Shown here: positions 1-5,579 of the stretch, piece by piece | Position numbering within the stretch: position 1 is the first letter of the stretch | Layout of the letters: each line of letters begins with the position of its first letter | NCBI GenBank assembly: GCA_030608245.1 | Contig: JAUWEO010000128.1 | Span: 1 to 5,579 of the forward strand | Length of the DNA stretch: 5,579 nt | Direction: 5' to 3' | DNA from: Candidatus Latescibacterota bacterium | GTDB lineage: Bacteria > Latescibacterota > MVCY01 | Notes under the pieces: model-generated | The model's database searches: none | What the model saw: only the letters and a program-made list of their open reading frames with translations | What the model was told of the DNA's origin: nothing | Program-made: the position numbers and the translations under genes

Positions 1-755
1 ACATTGGTGGCGACGGCATTGCCGATGTTCTCATAGCTTATCGTATAGGTAATGTTCTCGCCAGCCTGGACAGGATCTGGCTTGTCTGCTTTGGCAAATC
101 TCCAGGCAGGGAGTAAGGGCTCACCTGTTATGGTAAACTCGTCTATGGCTACCCCATGCCCGAGACCACGGAGGCCGGATAGGTAGTAATTGCTTTGAAA
201 ATAAAGTTCCACTATCACAGTTGAAGCTCCACAGAATTGGTCTAAATTCGCCTGAACGGATGGGCTATACCACTGTTCGTACCAATCGCCATCTAAGGGC
301 CCCAAAACTGTGGACCAATCTTTCCCCCCCTCAATAGAGACCCGAACGCTGAAAAAATCACAGAGTGCAGTAACAGATTTTTCGGTCTCTAAGTTGTATT
401 TAAAGTCTAATGTGGCAGAAGAGTAATTAGAGAGATCCACCGTTATCCAATATCCTACAGAAGAGTTGTCGCCGTATCCTTCATAGTCATCTCCTCCAAT
501 ATGAAGAAAATAGTCGCCGGCGTAAGGATCTATCCGATAATTAGCGTATTCAACTTGTTTTGTCCGATGCCATGAATCCGGAGATTTGGCTAAGGGAGCA
601 TGATGATCGTACCTCTGTCCTTGAAGGTCTCCATCCTCAAAGCCGCTCTGCCATATAGTGACAGGTGCTGACAAAGACGATCGGACAATACCTTGTAAAG
701 GTGTAATCGAGAACAATATTGTCAGGGCTATTATCTGACTTCTCTTCAAAGACAT
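1..755 (-). CDS. Secreted protein: signal peptide, MAM/jelly-roll-like domain, start of DUF11 repeat (3' end cut by window)
   Basis: The first 251 codons read without a stop to the window edge. The start ATG (755-753) has GGAGG 8 bases upstream. Residues 1-30 look like a signal peptide: K4/R5, a hydrophobic stretch IIALTILFSI, and possible cleavage after LSA (28-30). Residues 34-212 form a beta-rich domain opening WQSGFEDGD. It carries the pattern of MAM-like or immune-inhibitor-A-type jelly rolls: GYWITVDLSNY, then FSVRVSIEGGKDWSTV, then VAIDEFTI. C132 and C175 could pair as a disulfide. From residue 220 the text KADKPDPVQAGENITYTISY is a classic DUF11 (conserved repeat domain) opening, so more repeats are expected beyond the window. 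DUF11 proteins are large secreted or cell-surface proteins. A role in adhesion or a surface layer is inferred. It lies 98 bases downstream of the barrel gene and is probably co-transcribed. The full length, C-terminus and any anchoring domain are unseen. Confidence 0.88.
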   Translation of the reverse strand, partial: MSLKRSQIIALTILFSITPLQGIVRSSLSAPVTIWQSGFEDGDLQGQRYDHHAPLAKSPDSWHRTKQVEYANYRIDPYAGDYFLHIGGDDYEGYGDNSSVGYWITVDLSNYSSATLDFKYNLETEKSVTALCDFFSVRVSIEGGKDWSTVLGPLDGDWYEQWYSPSVQANLDQFCGASTVIVELYFQSNYYLSGLRGLGHGVAIDEFTITGEPLLPAWRFAKADKPDPVQAGENITYTISYENIGNAVATN

Positions 756-853
756 AACCTTTGCCTCCGTAATTGTCAAACTAAAGACAGTCGATCACTT
801 CATTTCTTTGATCCCACGAATTGATATAGGGGGTTATTATTAAAGTCTGTGGT
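756..853. other. Short intergenic spacer between barrel gene and DUF11 gene
   Basis: These 98 bases lie between the TGA of the barrel gene (856-854) and the ATG of the DUF11 gene. I see no terminator-like GC stem with a T run and no convincing -10/-35 pair. This favours co-transcription of the two genes. A TTGACA string (779-774) lies too near the ribosome-binding site to act as a -35 box for this gene. The only symmetry is a weak 5-base GATCA/TGATC inverted repeat with an 11-base loop. Confidence 0.6.
764..768 (-). promoter_or_regulatory. Ribosome-binding site of the DUF11 protein gene
   Basis: On the minus strand GGAGG lies 8 bases before ATG 755-753, within the context ACGGAGGCAAAGGTTATG. 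It is the best Shine-Dalgarno match in the window and fixes the start of the DUF11 protein. Confidence 0.85.
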
Positions 854-3583
854 TCAGAACTGGCCTATCAGCTTAAGGTATGGCCCTTTGGCAGAATAAT
901 CATTCCCTTCTACCTTAAGATCCCTATACTCATGGAAATTGTAACCCAAAGCGATCCTCAAGTGGTCAATGAGTTGATACCCGATCTCTGAGGCTATACC
1001 GTGTTTGTAATCCTCTCTCTCATAATGATGTAGGATCCTATATTCTTCAGAGATGTCGAATTTCCTGATGAAATTATAAGATACCCTTGCAACAATTAAG
1101 TCGGTGGTAGTGGAAACAATGATACCCTCCACCATGGTAGGTATATCCATCTTCTTTACGGCATATTTCCCGACCAGAGTGATCTTATTTGTCAGATCAT
1201 ATGTCCCCTCAACAGAGCCCATCAGTGTCTCGGTCTCTCTGGTAGGTTCAAGAGTTTTAGAAAACACTCTTCTAAGCTTGGCGAGGGCATTGAACCTATC
1301 GTAATTGACCGGGCGATAGGCCAGGGACAATATAGTGTCGGTATTACGGGTCATAGCCTTTGAGGTGATCCTGTCCTCAGAGGCATTGTTGCGGTAATTT
1401 CCTGAAATTATCAGATCCTGACCAACCATGCCTTCTATCCCAAGCGAGAAGCTTCTTGTGATTCTGTCTTTGTAATTCTCTGTCAGTGCTTCTCCAGTGG
1501 TTGATAAGTACTGCAGAGGCCTGTAGCTTAGCCTCAAAAGATATGTAGTTGTTATATCTTTACTGTCCGAAGTTGTAATTTTCCTGAGTTCATGCTTGGT
1601 AAAGGCCTCTAATTTCTCAAAAGGGACATAATTTAAGGCCAATGATGTGGCGGCAGAGGTGGAGGCATAATCCCCTCCGATCTTGTTAAGTTCATAGCCA
1701 GCTTCAGAGGTAAGCTGCTCAAAGACTTTTAGCCTCGCTCCAAACAAAGCAGTGTGAGTTTTAGTCTTCCTTCCTGTTCCAATGTCTTCGGAGGTCTCTA
1801 TCGTATACCTGCTGGAAGTAGAGATTCTTTCTCCTAATTCTATTCCTAAACTGAAAGCAGAGGCCTGGGTTTGAGAGAGCTTTTCTCCTGTAGTCCCGTC
1901 CTTTAGATAGCTGAATTCTCGCTGGATAGAAGGACTGAGAGATAGCTTCTCGCTGATTCTTATTGGTCTTTCTAAAGAGGCCCTGATGGCCGAAGTGTTC
2001 GGGTTGAACTCAGTCTGATCTATGAAGTCCTCCTTTTCAACTGAAGCCTCAAAGCCGGAGAGAAACTTGCCGGTACCGCTAATTCCCAAGCAGATAGCTC
2101 TGGTCTTGCCATCCACCGGATAAACCCACCTTCCAGGTTCCTCTTCCATTTGAGATCGCTCCCGCTCCATTCTGTAACCCAGGCTAAGATCAACTAAATC
2201 GGGTTGGCTGTAGCCCACCTGAGCTGAAGAGGTTTTGACCGTAGAGCTTTCCCTGGCAGGGTTTGGGGTTTCCTCAGCAGGGCTTGGAGTCATATCGTCA
2301 TACTCGTATAGGTAATTCCCCTCAAACGTTAAACGCCCAACGGTTGACCTGGTAGAGATGTTATATTCTTTGTTGTTCTTGAATACGTAGTCAGATAGAG
2401 CCAAAAATCGGTCCTCAATTCCCTTGTAGTAGGCTTCGAGCTCTAATTGGGAGATTGGCGAAAAGGTAGCTCCCAATTTGTAGGCAGAGCCCTTTTTCTC
2501 TGCCGAACTGTATGAGTATTCCCCGCCGAGACTGCCTCTGTCCCATAGATCTAAGCTTCCATCAACTCCTATAAGCTGACGATCCTGCAAAGCTCGTCCC
2601 TCTGCCTTAATAGGCAGGGTGTCCCTGATGTAACTTGCTCCAACAGAAAGCTTGTCACCTATTTTTGTCGTCCCTCGGGTTCCCACAATTAAGTGACGAT
2701 GGTCTGTCGGCTTGCCCTCGAATTCATAGTTAACCACGATATAAACAGGTTCCCCCTCGATCGTCTGACTCGGAACGAACGATGTAAACATGATCTTGCC
2801 AGAAGAATATTCGATGCTGTAATCCACACCCTGCATCTGTTCAGTGGACTCGATAATCTTCCAGGGACGATCCCTGTCGCGCACCTCTATTTCTACCTTT
2901 TCGGTCTCCCTGACCACAGGGACATGAGTCAAATAATAAGGGCCAGAAGACCCTAAATTGGCTGCTGCCCCTACCTCGCATGCCCCAACCTTTTCCTTGG
3001 ACTTCGGGAATACGTCTCTTGCAGCTATCTGTCTGGTGCTAGCTTCGATTATGCTCAAGCTTCTTTGACCACCCTCATAATGGATCTCTGTTCCATGAAA
3101 GCTGCGGCTATAGGCAGTGAATTCTGTCTCCCCGAATTTAGGCCCTGTATCATAGTCTCCAAAGTGCAAGTATGAATCTTCTTTCTCCAACTTAACATAG
3201 AGTTTACCTTGAGAACTCACTTCTTCGGAAAAACTGCTGGCATCTCCGTAGATAGGATAGTACCTTTCGGTCTCGATGACGCTGGTGAACGATTCTGGGA
3301 ATCTCTTGTCCGAATCTAATGCCATCTCAAGGAGGTACTCCCCTTTAATCTTCCCTTTAAGGTAAAAAGCGAGTCTCCCCTCGCTATAGAATCCAGGCTC
3401 ACAGTGGCCCTCAGCGGTTACTCCCTCTAAAGTCCAATTGCCCATGTCCCTGACAGCTAAGCCAACAAGGAGTATATCTGTATCTCCCTTGTTGTAATGG
3501 ACAGCGGCCCAAAGCGACGGAGTGATTAGGAGAACTGCTAAAGAAAGAATAAATTTTGATATCGGCTTTGACACCGGATCCAA
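854..3583 (-). CDS. Large outer-membrane beta-barrel protein, DUF11-associated type
   Basis: This 909-residue protein starts at TTG (3583-3581). The frame closes upstream at TAA (3610-3608) with no ATG or GTG between, and AAGGA precedes the TTG by 4 bases. Residues 1-27 are a signal peptide: K6/K10, core FILSLAVLLITPSLW, likely cut near WAA. Residues 28-290 form a beta-rich N-terminal domain. It has the sequence style of barrel proteins that accompany DUF11 surface proteins: YYPIYGDASS (108-117), GKLYVKLEKEDSYLHFGDYD (126-145), SGPYYLTHVPVV (213-224), EVRDRDRP (233-240), GVDYSIEYSSGKIMF (252-266). Residues 291-909 are alternating amphipathic strands in about 16 hairpins of 31-45 residues. Their turns look alike, for example LSYRPLQYLSTTGEAL (685-700) and LAYRPVNYDRFNALAKL (754-770). 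The chain ends in IGQF, and a terminal Phe is the usual Bam-recognised signal. Location in the outer membrane is therefore well supported. Transport, export or anchoring of the downstream secreted protein is inferred only. A TonB box and TonB-receptor plug motifs are not visible. Confidence 0.88.
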   Translation of the reverse strand: MDPVSKPISKFILSLAVLLITPSLWAAVHYNKGDTDILLVGLAVRDMGNWTLEGVTAEGHCEPGFYSEGRLAFYLKGKIKGEYLLEMALDSDKRFPESFTSVIETERYYPIYGDASSFSEEVSSQGKLYVKLEKEDSYLHFGDYDTGPKFGETEFTAYSRSFHGTEIHYEGGQRSLSIIEASTRQIAARDVFPKSKEKVGACEVGAAANLGSSGPYYLTHVPVVRETEKVEIEVRDRDRPWKIIESTEQMQGVDYSIEYSSGKIMFTSFVPSQTIEGEPVYIVVNYEFEGKPTDHRHLIVGTRGTTKIGDKLSVGASYIRDTLPIKAEGRALQDRQLIGVDGSLDLWDRGSLGGEYSYSSAEKKGSAYKLGATFSPISQLELEAYYKGIEDRFLALSDYVFKNNKEYNISTRSTVGRLTFEGNYLYEYDDMTPSPAEETPNPARESSTVKTSSAQVGYSQPDLVDLSLGYRMERERSQMEEEPGRWVYPVDGKTRAICLGISGTGKFLSGFEASVEKEDFIDQTEFNPNTSAIRASLERPIRISEKLSLSPSIQREFSYLKDGTTGEKLSQTQASAFSLGIELGERISTSSRYTIETSEDIGTGRKTKTHTALFGARLKVFEQLTSEAGYELNKIGGDYASTSAATSLALNYVPFEKLEAFTKHELRKITTSDSKDITTTYLLRLSYRPLQYLSTTGEALTENYKDRITRSFSLGIEGMVGQDLIISGNYRNNASEDRITSKAMTRNTDTILSLAYRPVNYDRFNALAKLRRVFSKTLEPTRETETLMGSVEGTYDLTNKITLVGKYAVKKMDIPTMVEGIIVSTTTDLIVARVSYNFIRKFDISEEYRILHHYEREDYKHGIASEIGYQLIDHLRIALGYNFHEYRDLKVEGNDYSAKGPYLKLIGQF

Positions 3584-3592
3584 CCTTTCCTT
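3581..3592 (-). promoter_or_regulatory. TTG start and ribosome-binding site of the barrel gene
   Basis: The minus strand reads AATAAGGAAAGGTTG. AAGGA (3592-3588) is separated from TTG by only AAGG, which is a tight spacing. No ATG or GTG is available in frame between the upstream stop (3610-3608) and the signal-peptide core, so TTG is the only reasonable start. The rare start and tight spacing may lower translation. Confidence 0.65.
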
Positions 3593-3613
3593 ATTGATGG
3601 ACTGATCTTAGAC

Positions 3614-3668
3614 ACCAGTTTTCACGAAGTTAGCCTGCCTGGTGGGGCAGAGCTACCTCACCACTGGT
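3614..3668 (-). promoter_or_regulatory. Possible structured leader (nested inverted repeats) before the barrel gene
   Basis: Two nested pairings are visible. The outer one is a perfect 6-base ACCAGT/ACTGGT pair (3663-3668 with 3614-3619). The inner one is GGTGAGG/CCCCACC (3656-3662 with 3641-3647; 7 bases with one A-C mismatch, 8-base loop). A competing CTGCC/GGCAG stem (3646-3650 with 3635-3639) overlaps the inner stem. The fold ends about 20 bases before the AAGGA ribosome-binding site. I do not recognise a riboswitch class, and there is no T run to make it a terminator. It overlaps the end of the flavin-reductase fossil, so the symmetry could be incidental. Confidence 0.3.
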
Positions 3669-3772
3669 AAGGAGGTTCTCTTCTCATCTTCGGAGGCCCA
3701 ACTGGCAAGGATCTGGCCGGCAAAGATCGTGTGGTCCCCGGTGTCAAGTTGTCCGACAAGCTTGCACTCTTT
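3653..3772 (-). pseudogene. Fossil of a flavin reductase (FMN-binding split-barrel) gene, C-terminal part
   Basis: One minus-strand frame reads ECKLVGQLDTGDHTIFAGQI (3769-3710) and continues LASWASEDEKRTSLPVVR to a TAG (3655-3653). The LEC-x-LVG...GDHTIFVGEV-LA signature is characteristic of flavin reductase-like domain proteins, which bind FMN and reduce flavin or support diiron and rubredoxin partners. About 40 of the roughly 150-200 residues normal for the family remain. The frame is closed upstream by TGA (3805-3803) and contains no ATG, TTG or early GTG, so it cannot be made as an independent protein. In the neighbouring frame LLTSGEVALPHQAG (3674-3633) follows, which might be the shifted continuation. 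The N-terminal flavin-binding part is not found nearby. Without a start and with most of the domain missing, this is a decayed gene rather than a short real one. It now lies within the probable leader of the barrel gene. Confidence 0.72.
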
Positions 3773-3777
3773 CTTTG

Positions 3778-3806
3778 AAGATAGTATCTTTTGAACACAA
3801 TGTCAA
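3778..3806 (-). promoter_or_regulatory. Probable sigma70-type promoter for the barrel/DUF11 unit
   Basis: On the minus strand TTGACA (3806-3801, a perfect -35) is followed after exactly 17 bases by TATCTT (3783-3778, 4 of 6 matches to TATAAT). It sits in an AT-rich island (about 27% G+C over 3781-3870). Predicted transcription starts near 3771, giving a leader of about 190 bases before the TTG start at 3583. That leader includes the flavin-reductase fossil. It lies downstream of the terminator of the VWA gene, as expected for an independent unit. Confidence 0.55.
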
Positions 3807-3859
3807 TAACCAAATCCTTATCTTTTTGAAAAATTCACTCAACAAATTGCAAAAATTGC

Positions 3860-4069
3860 TTACTTTAACGACATAGGACAACTTTTCTCCACCAAGATGT
3901 TACCGTCTGAGCGCATCCCTCTCAGGTAGGATAATATCTCCGACAAGCGAACGAGGTTGAAACGATGCTGAAGATAATGTGTGTTTCGTCATTGCCCGCA
4001 GGGATCATGACGATGTCCCTTTTGGATCTGATAGGGCTCGCCACGGACCAAAACCTATTATTATCGTTA
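3860..4069. other. Unassigned intergenic stretch, possible decayed coding DNA
   Basis: These 210 bases, roughly 48% G+C, lie between the AT-rich promoter island and the terminator of the VWA gene. No intact gene of useful size is present. The minus strand has an open run of 42 codons (3988-3863), including RFNLVRLSEILSYLRGMRSD and ending NILVEKSCPMSLK. It is preceded in the same frame by a TGA (3991-3989) and then about 19 more sense codons. A second minus-strand frame reads SPIRSKRDIVMIPAGNDETH. On the plus strand a short hydrophobic reading runs from ATG 3964 to TAG 4073-4075. I recognise none of these as a family. They may be remains of one gene broken by frameshifts, or chance. Confidence 0.3.
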
Positions 4070-4110
4070 AATTAGAAAAAGCCGCTCACCTTCTCCAGGT
4101 GAGCGGCTTT
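4070..4110 (-). terminator. Intrinsic terminator of the VWA-protein gene
   Basis: There is a perfect 14-base stem, AGGTGAGCGGCTTT when read on the plus strand at 4097-4110, pairing with 4078-4091 around a 5-base loop. On the minus strand the stem runs straight into TTTTTCTAATTT, a proper U tract. On the plus strand only TTTAAT follows. It starts 50 bases after the TGA of the VWA gene (4163-4161). It marks the end of that unit and separates it from the barrel/DUF11 unit. Confidence 0.93.
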
Positions 4111-4160
4111 AATGGCAAGTCCATTTAGATAGGCACTTCATGGGATTAGGCCATACCTCC

Positions 4161-5579
4161 TCACCTCATCAAAACCATCTTTCGGGTTTTCACCCACTTA
4201 CCATCGCCTATCCTCAATTGATAGAAATAAACCCCACTGGGAACGTCTCGCCCTGAATCGTCTTTCCCGTCCCAGACAACCTTTAGTCCTCCAGCTACGA
4301 GTCTGCCACCAACCAAGATCCTAACCTGCTGGCCAAGCAGGTTGTAGACAGCAAGGTGACAACTCAACCCAGGGTGAGCAGATACAGGGATGGTGAAGAA
4401 GATAGTCGTGTTGGGATTTAACGGGTTGGGGTAATTCTGCTGCAGCTCAAACCTATCCAGTACCTGAGAAGTTTCTTCCTCCTCTTGCACAGCAGTTGTT
4501 TCTTCCAGGATTCGGTAGTTTCGGGAATCAAAGCAGAGGACGACGTTCTTACCTATTGCCAGATATCTCCCCAGCTTCGGCTTGCCGATCAATAAGGAGA
4601 AATATTTCTCGCTTCCGTATTCATAATCAAGCGTCGGCTCACCCTGGGTATATTGACTGTCCGTCCAGACCCCATCCCTCAGGAAGAATGTCTTGTTGCC
4701 GACATACTTCACCTCGGTGGATTGGACATCTCCTACGTTTTCTGCACCGCCATATCTTTTCGTGTCGTCAGCGGCCCGGACTGCATACTCTCCTGTATTT
4801 TCAGTCCACAATCGCTCGTCGAATGTCCCCGCCGGCGGTTCATCCTCCAGAATAAGGAACGAAGTATATGGGGTGATGATGCCGTACCTCTTGCTCAGGG
4901 CAACGATCTCATCCTTTATCTCATCATCGAAACCATAGAGCCTGATCTGATCCAGCAGATAGCCGATCTTTCTGGTTGCCCAAAGCCTGGGGATAAACTC
5001 GTGCTCAAGGTTCTCTGCTGCGAATTGAATACCCTCATAAACAAACCCCTCAGGGGTACCACCGCTCTGTCCTGAAAGCATCACTGTTGTCTGCCCGGAA
5101 CCTGAGTATCTGCCAAGCTGGATTAGCTGCGAGCCCTGGAAAAGATCGGGCAGCTCTACAGGATAGTAATCACTTGCTATGATGCTCCCAAAATCAAGGG
5201 TCAGATCTGACAGGACCGGATCGCTGACCTTGCTGTAAAACGATGAGACGGCAAACTGGATGTCTTCTTCAGGAAGGACATAGGTCGAAATACCGTGATT
5301 CTCACTGGCAAGCCCGTCCAGAAGGTGGGTGTTAACATTGAACCCAACCCCGAAGACGAATATCCTCGTCCGGCATTGATTGGCATTGCGAACGTTCTTC
5401 AGGATGGTTGCCTTATCCCTTGGCCCATCTGTTGGGAGCCCGTCGGTCAGAAAGATAATCATATTTGTGAAATCATCTTCCTCCATTAACGCCAGGGCAG
5501 TCAAAAGGGCACCGTTGATGTTCGTTCTACCCTCGGCTCCGAGACGATCCACATAGTCAACCGCTGCAGCGACATCCTC
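4161..5579 (-). CDS. VIT/VWA (ITIH-like) surface protein with C-terminal sorting/FlgD-like domain (5' end cut by window)
   Basis: The last 472 residues are visible. The frame stays open to the window edge, reading EDVAAAVDYVDRLGAEGRTN, so the GTG at 5552 is internal. Visible residues 10-120 are the second half of a von Willebrand factor A domain. GRTNIN supplies the MIDAS threonine and FLTDGLPT the MIDAS aspartate; the DxSxS motif lies outside the window. RLWATRKIGYLLDQIRLYG and YGIITPYTSFLILEDE (about 198-244) are hallmarks of bacterial inter-alpha-trypsin-inhibitor-like VIT/VWA proteins. A further conserved block reads VKYVGNKTFFLRDGVW...LAIGKNVVL (about 290-347). After a Glu-rich linker comes FELQQNYPNPLNPNTTI (376 on), then YNLLGQQVRIL, WDGKDDSGRDVPSGVYFYQL and KTRKMVLMR. 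This is a C-terminal beta sandwich like the FlgD-like/type A sorting domains of secreted FCB-group proteins. The protein is expected to be exported and surface-bound, with divalent-metal-dependent ligand binding. The ligand is unknown. Confidence 0.9.
   Translation of the reverse strand, partial: EDVAAAVDYVDRLGAEGRTNINGALLTALALMEEDDFTNMIIFLTDGLPTDGPRDKATILKNVRNANQCRTRIFVFGVGFNVNTHLLDGLASENHGISTYVLPEEDIQFAVSSFYSKVSDPVLSDLTLDFGSIIASDYYPVELPDLFQGSQLIQLGRYSGSGQTTVMLSGQSGGTPEGFVYEGIQFAAENLEHEFIPRLWATRKIGYLLDQIRLYGFDDEIKDEIVALSKRYGIITPYTSFLILEDEPPAGTFDERLWTENTGEYAVRAADDTKRYGGAENVGDVQSTEVKYVGNKTFFLRDGVWTDSQYTQGEPTLDYEYGSEKYFSLLIGKPKLGRYLAIGKNVVLCFDSRNYRILEETTAVQEEEETSQVLDRFELQQNYPNPLNPNTTIFFTIPVSAHPGLSCHLAVYNLLGQQVRILVGGRLVAGGLKVVWDGKDDSGRDVPSGVYFYQLRIGDGKWVKTRKMVLMR

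Noticed and set aside
774..779. Perfect TTGACA on the minus strand before the DUF11 gene
   Set aside because: It ends only 5 bases before the GGAGG ribosome-binding site. Any matching -10 box would fall inside the coding sequence.
1104..2956. Plus-strand open frames opposite the barrel gene
   Set aside because: They are antisense shadows of a protein with clear signal peptide, strand pattern and C-terminal Phe, with no supporting motif or start context.
3669..3675. Strong AAGGAGG Shine-Dalgarno-like string on the plus strand
   Set aside because: No ATG, GTG or TTG follows within useful distance and no plus-strand open frame begins here. It is the complement of the flavin-reductase fossil.
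4078..4116. The terminator stem read as a plus-strand terminator
   Set aside because: On the plus strand only three T then AA follow the stem, and no plus-strand gene ends there. The U tract is on the minus strand.
5201..5386. Second minus-strand frame of 61 codons inside the VWA gene
   Set aside because: It lies out of frame within the conserved VWA domain coding region and shows no motif.
4496..5489. Several plus-strand open frames (61-140 residues) opposite the VWA gene
   Set aside because: They overlap a well-supported minus-strand gene, share no recognisable motifs, are rich in Ser/Pro/His/Arg as expected from an antisense shadow, and lack convincing ribosome-binding sites.
1..5579. 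CRISPR arrays, tRNA/rRNA genes, insertion sequences, toxin-antitoxin pairs
   Set aside because: No regularly spaced direct repeats, tRNA-like folds, terminal inverted repeats or transposase motifs were seen on either strand.

Overview
The window reads as a piece of a Gram-negative genome, most likely from the Fibrobacteres-Chlorobi-Bacteroidetes assemblage or an allied candidate phylum. Three things point there: a C-terminal NYPNPxNPxT sorting/FlgD-like domain on the right-hand protein, a large outer-membrane beta-barrel with an aromatic C-terminus, and a secreted protein entering a DUF11 repeat. This lineage call is inferred from protein architecture only. No RNA gene, CRISPR array, insertion sequence or integrase is visible.

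All real genes lie on the minus strand, so transcription runs from high to low coordinates. At 5579-4161 is the 3' part of a VIT/VWA (inter-alpha-trypsin-inhibitor-heavy-chain-like) surface protein, whose start lies outside the window. A strong intrinsic terminator (about 4070-4110) closes it. The next 485 bases hold no intact gene. They contain an unassigned stretch with gene-like but broken reading frames (3860-4069), an AT-rich island with a good sigma70-type promoter (TTGACA-17-TATCTT, 3806-3778), and a clear fossil of a flavin-reductase gene (about 3772-3653).

At 3583-854 is a 909-residue outer-membrane protein that starts at TTG. It has a signal peptide, a periplasmic/plug-like beta domain, and about 16 beta-hairpin repeats that should form one very large barrel of roughly 34 strands. 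After a 98-base gap with a good ribosome-binding site comes the beginning of a secreted protein (755-1, cut by the window edge). It has a signal peptide, a MAM/jelly-roll-like domain, and the start of a DUF11 (CARDB-like) repeat.

The last two genes look like one transcription unit. I infer that they form an outer-membrane barrel plus secreted adhesin or surface-layer pair, with the barrel as the candidate anchor or export partner. The VWA protein is also extracytoplasmic but sits in a separate, upstream unit. The most novel items are the barrel/DUF11 pair and the promoter that abuts a dead flavin-reductase gene, so that the gene corpse forms the leader of the barrel mRNA.
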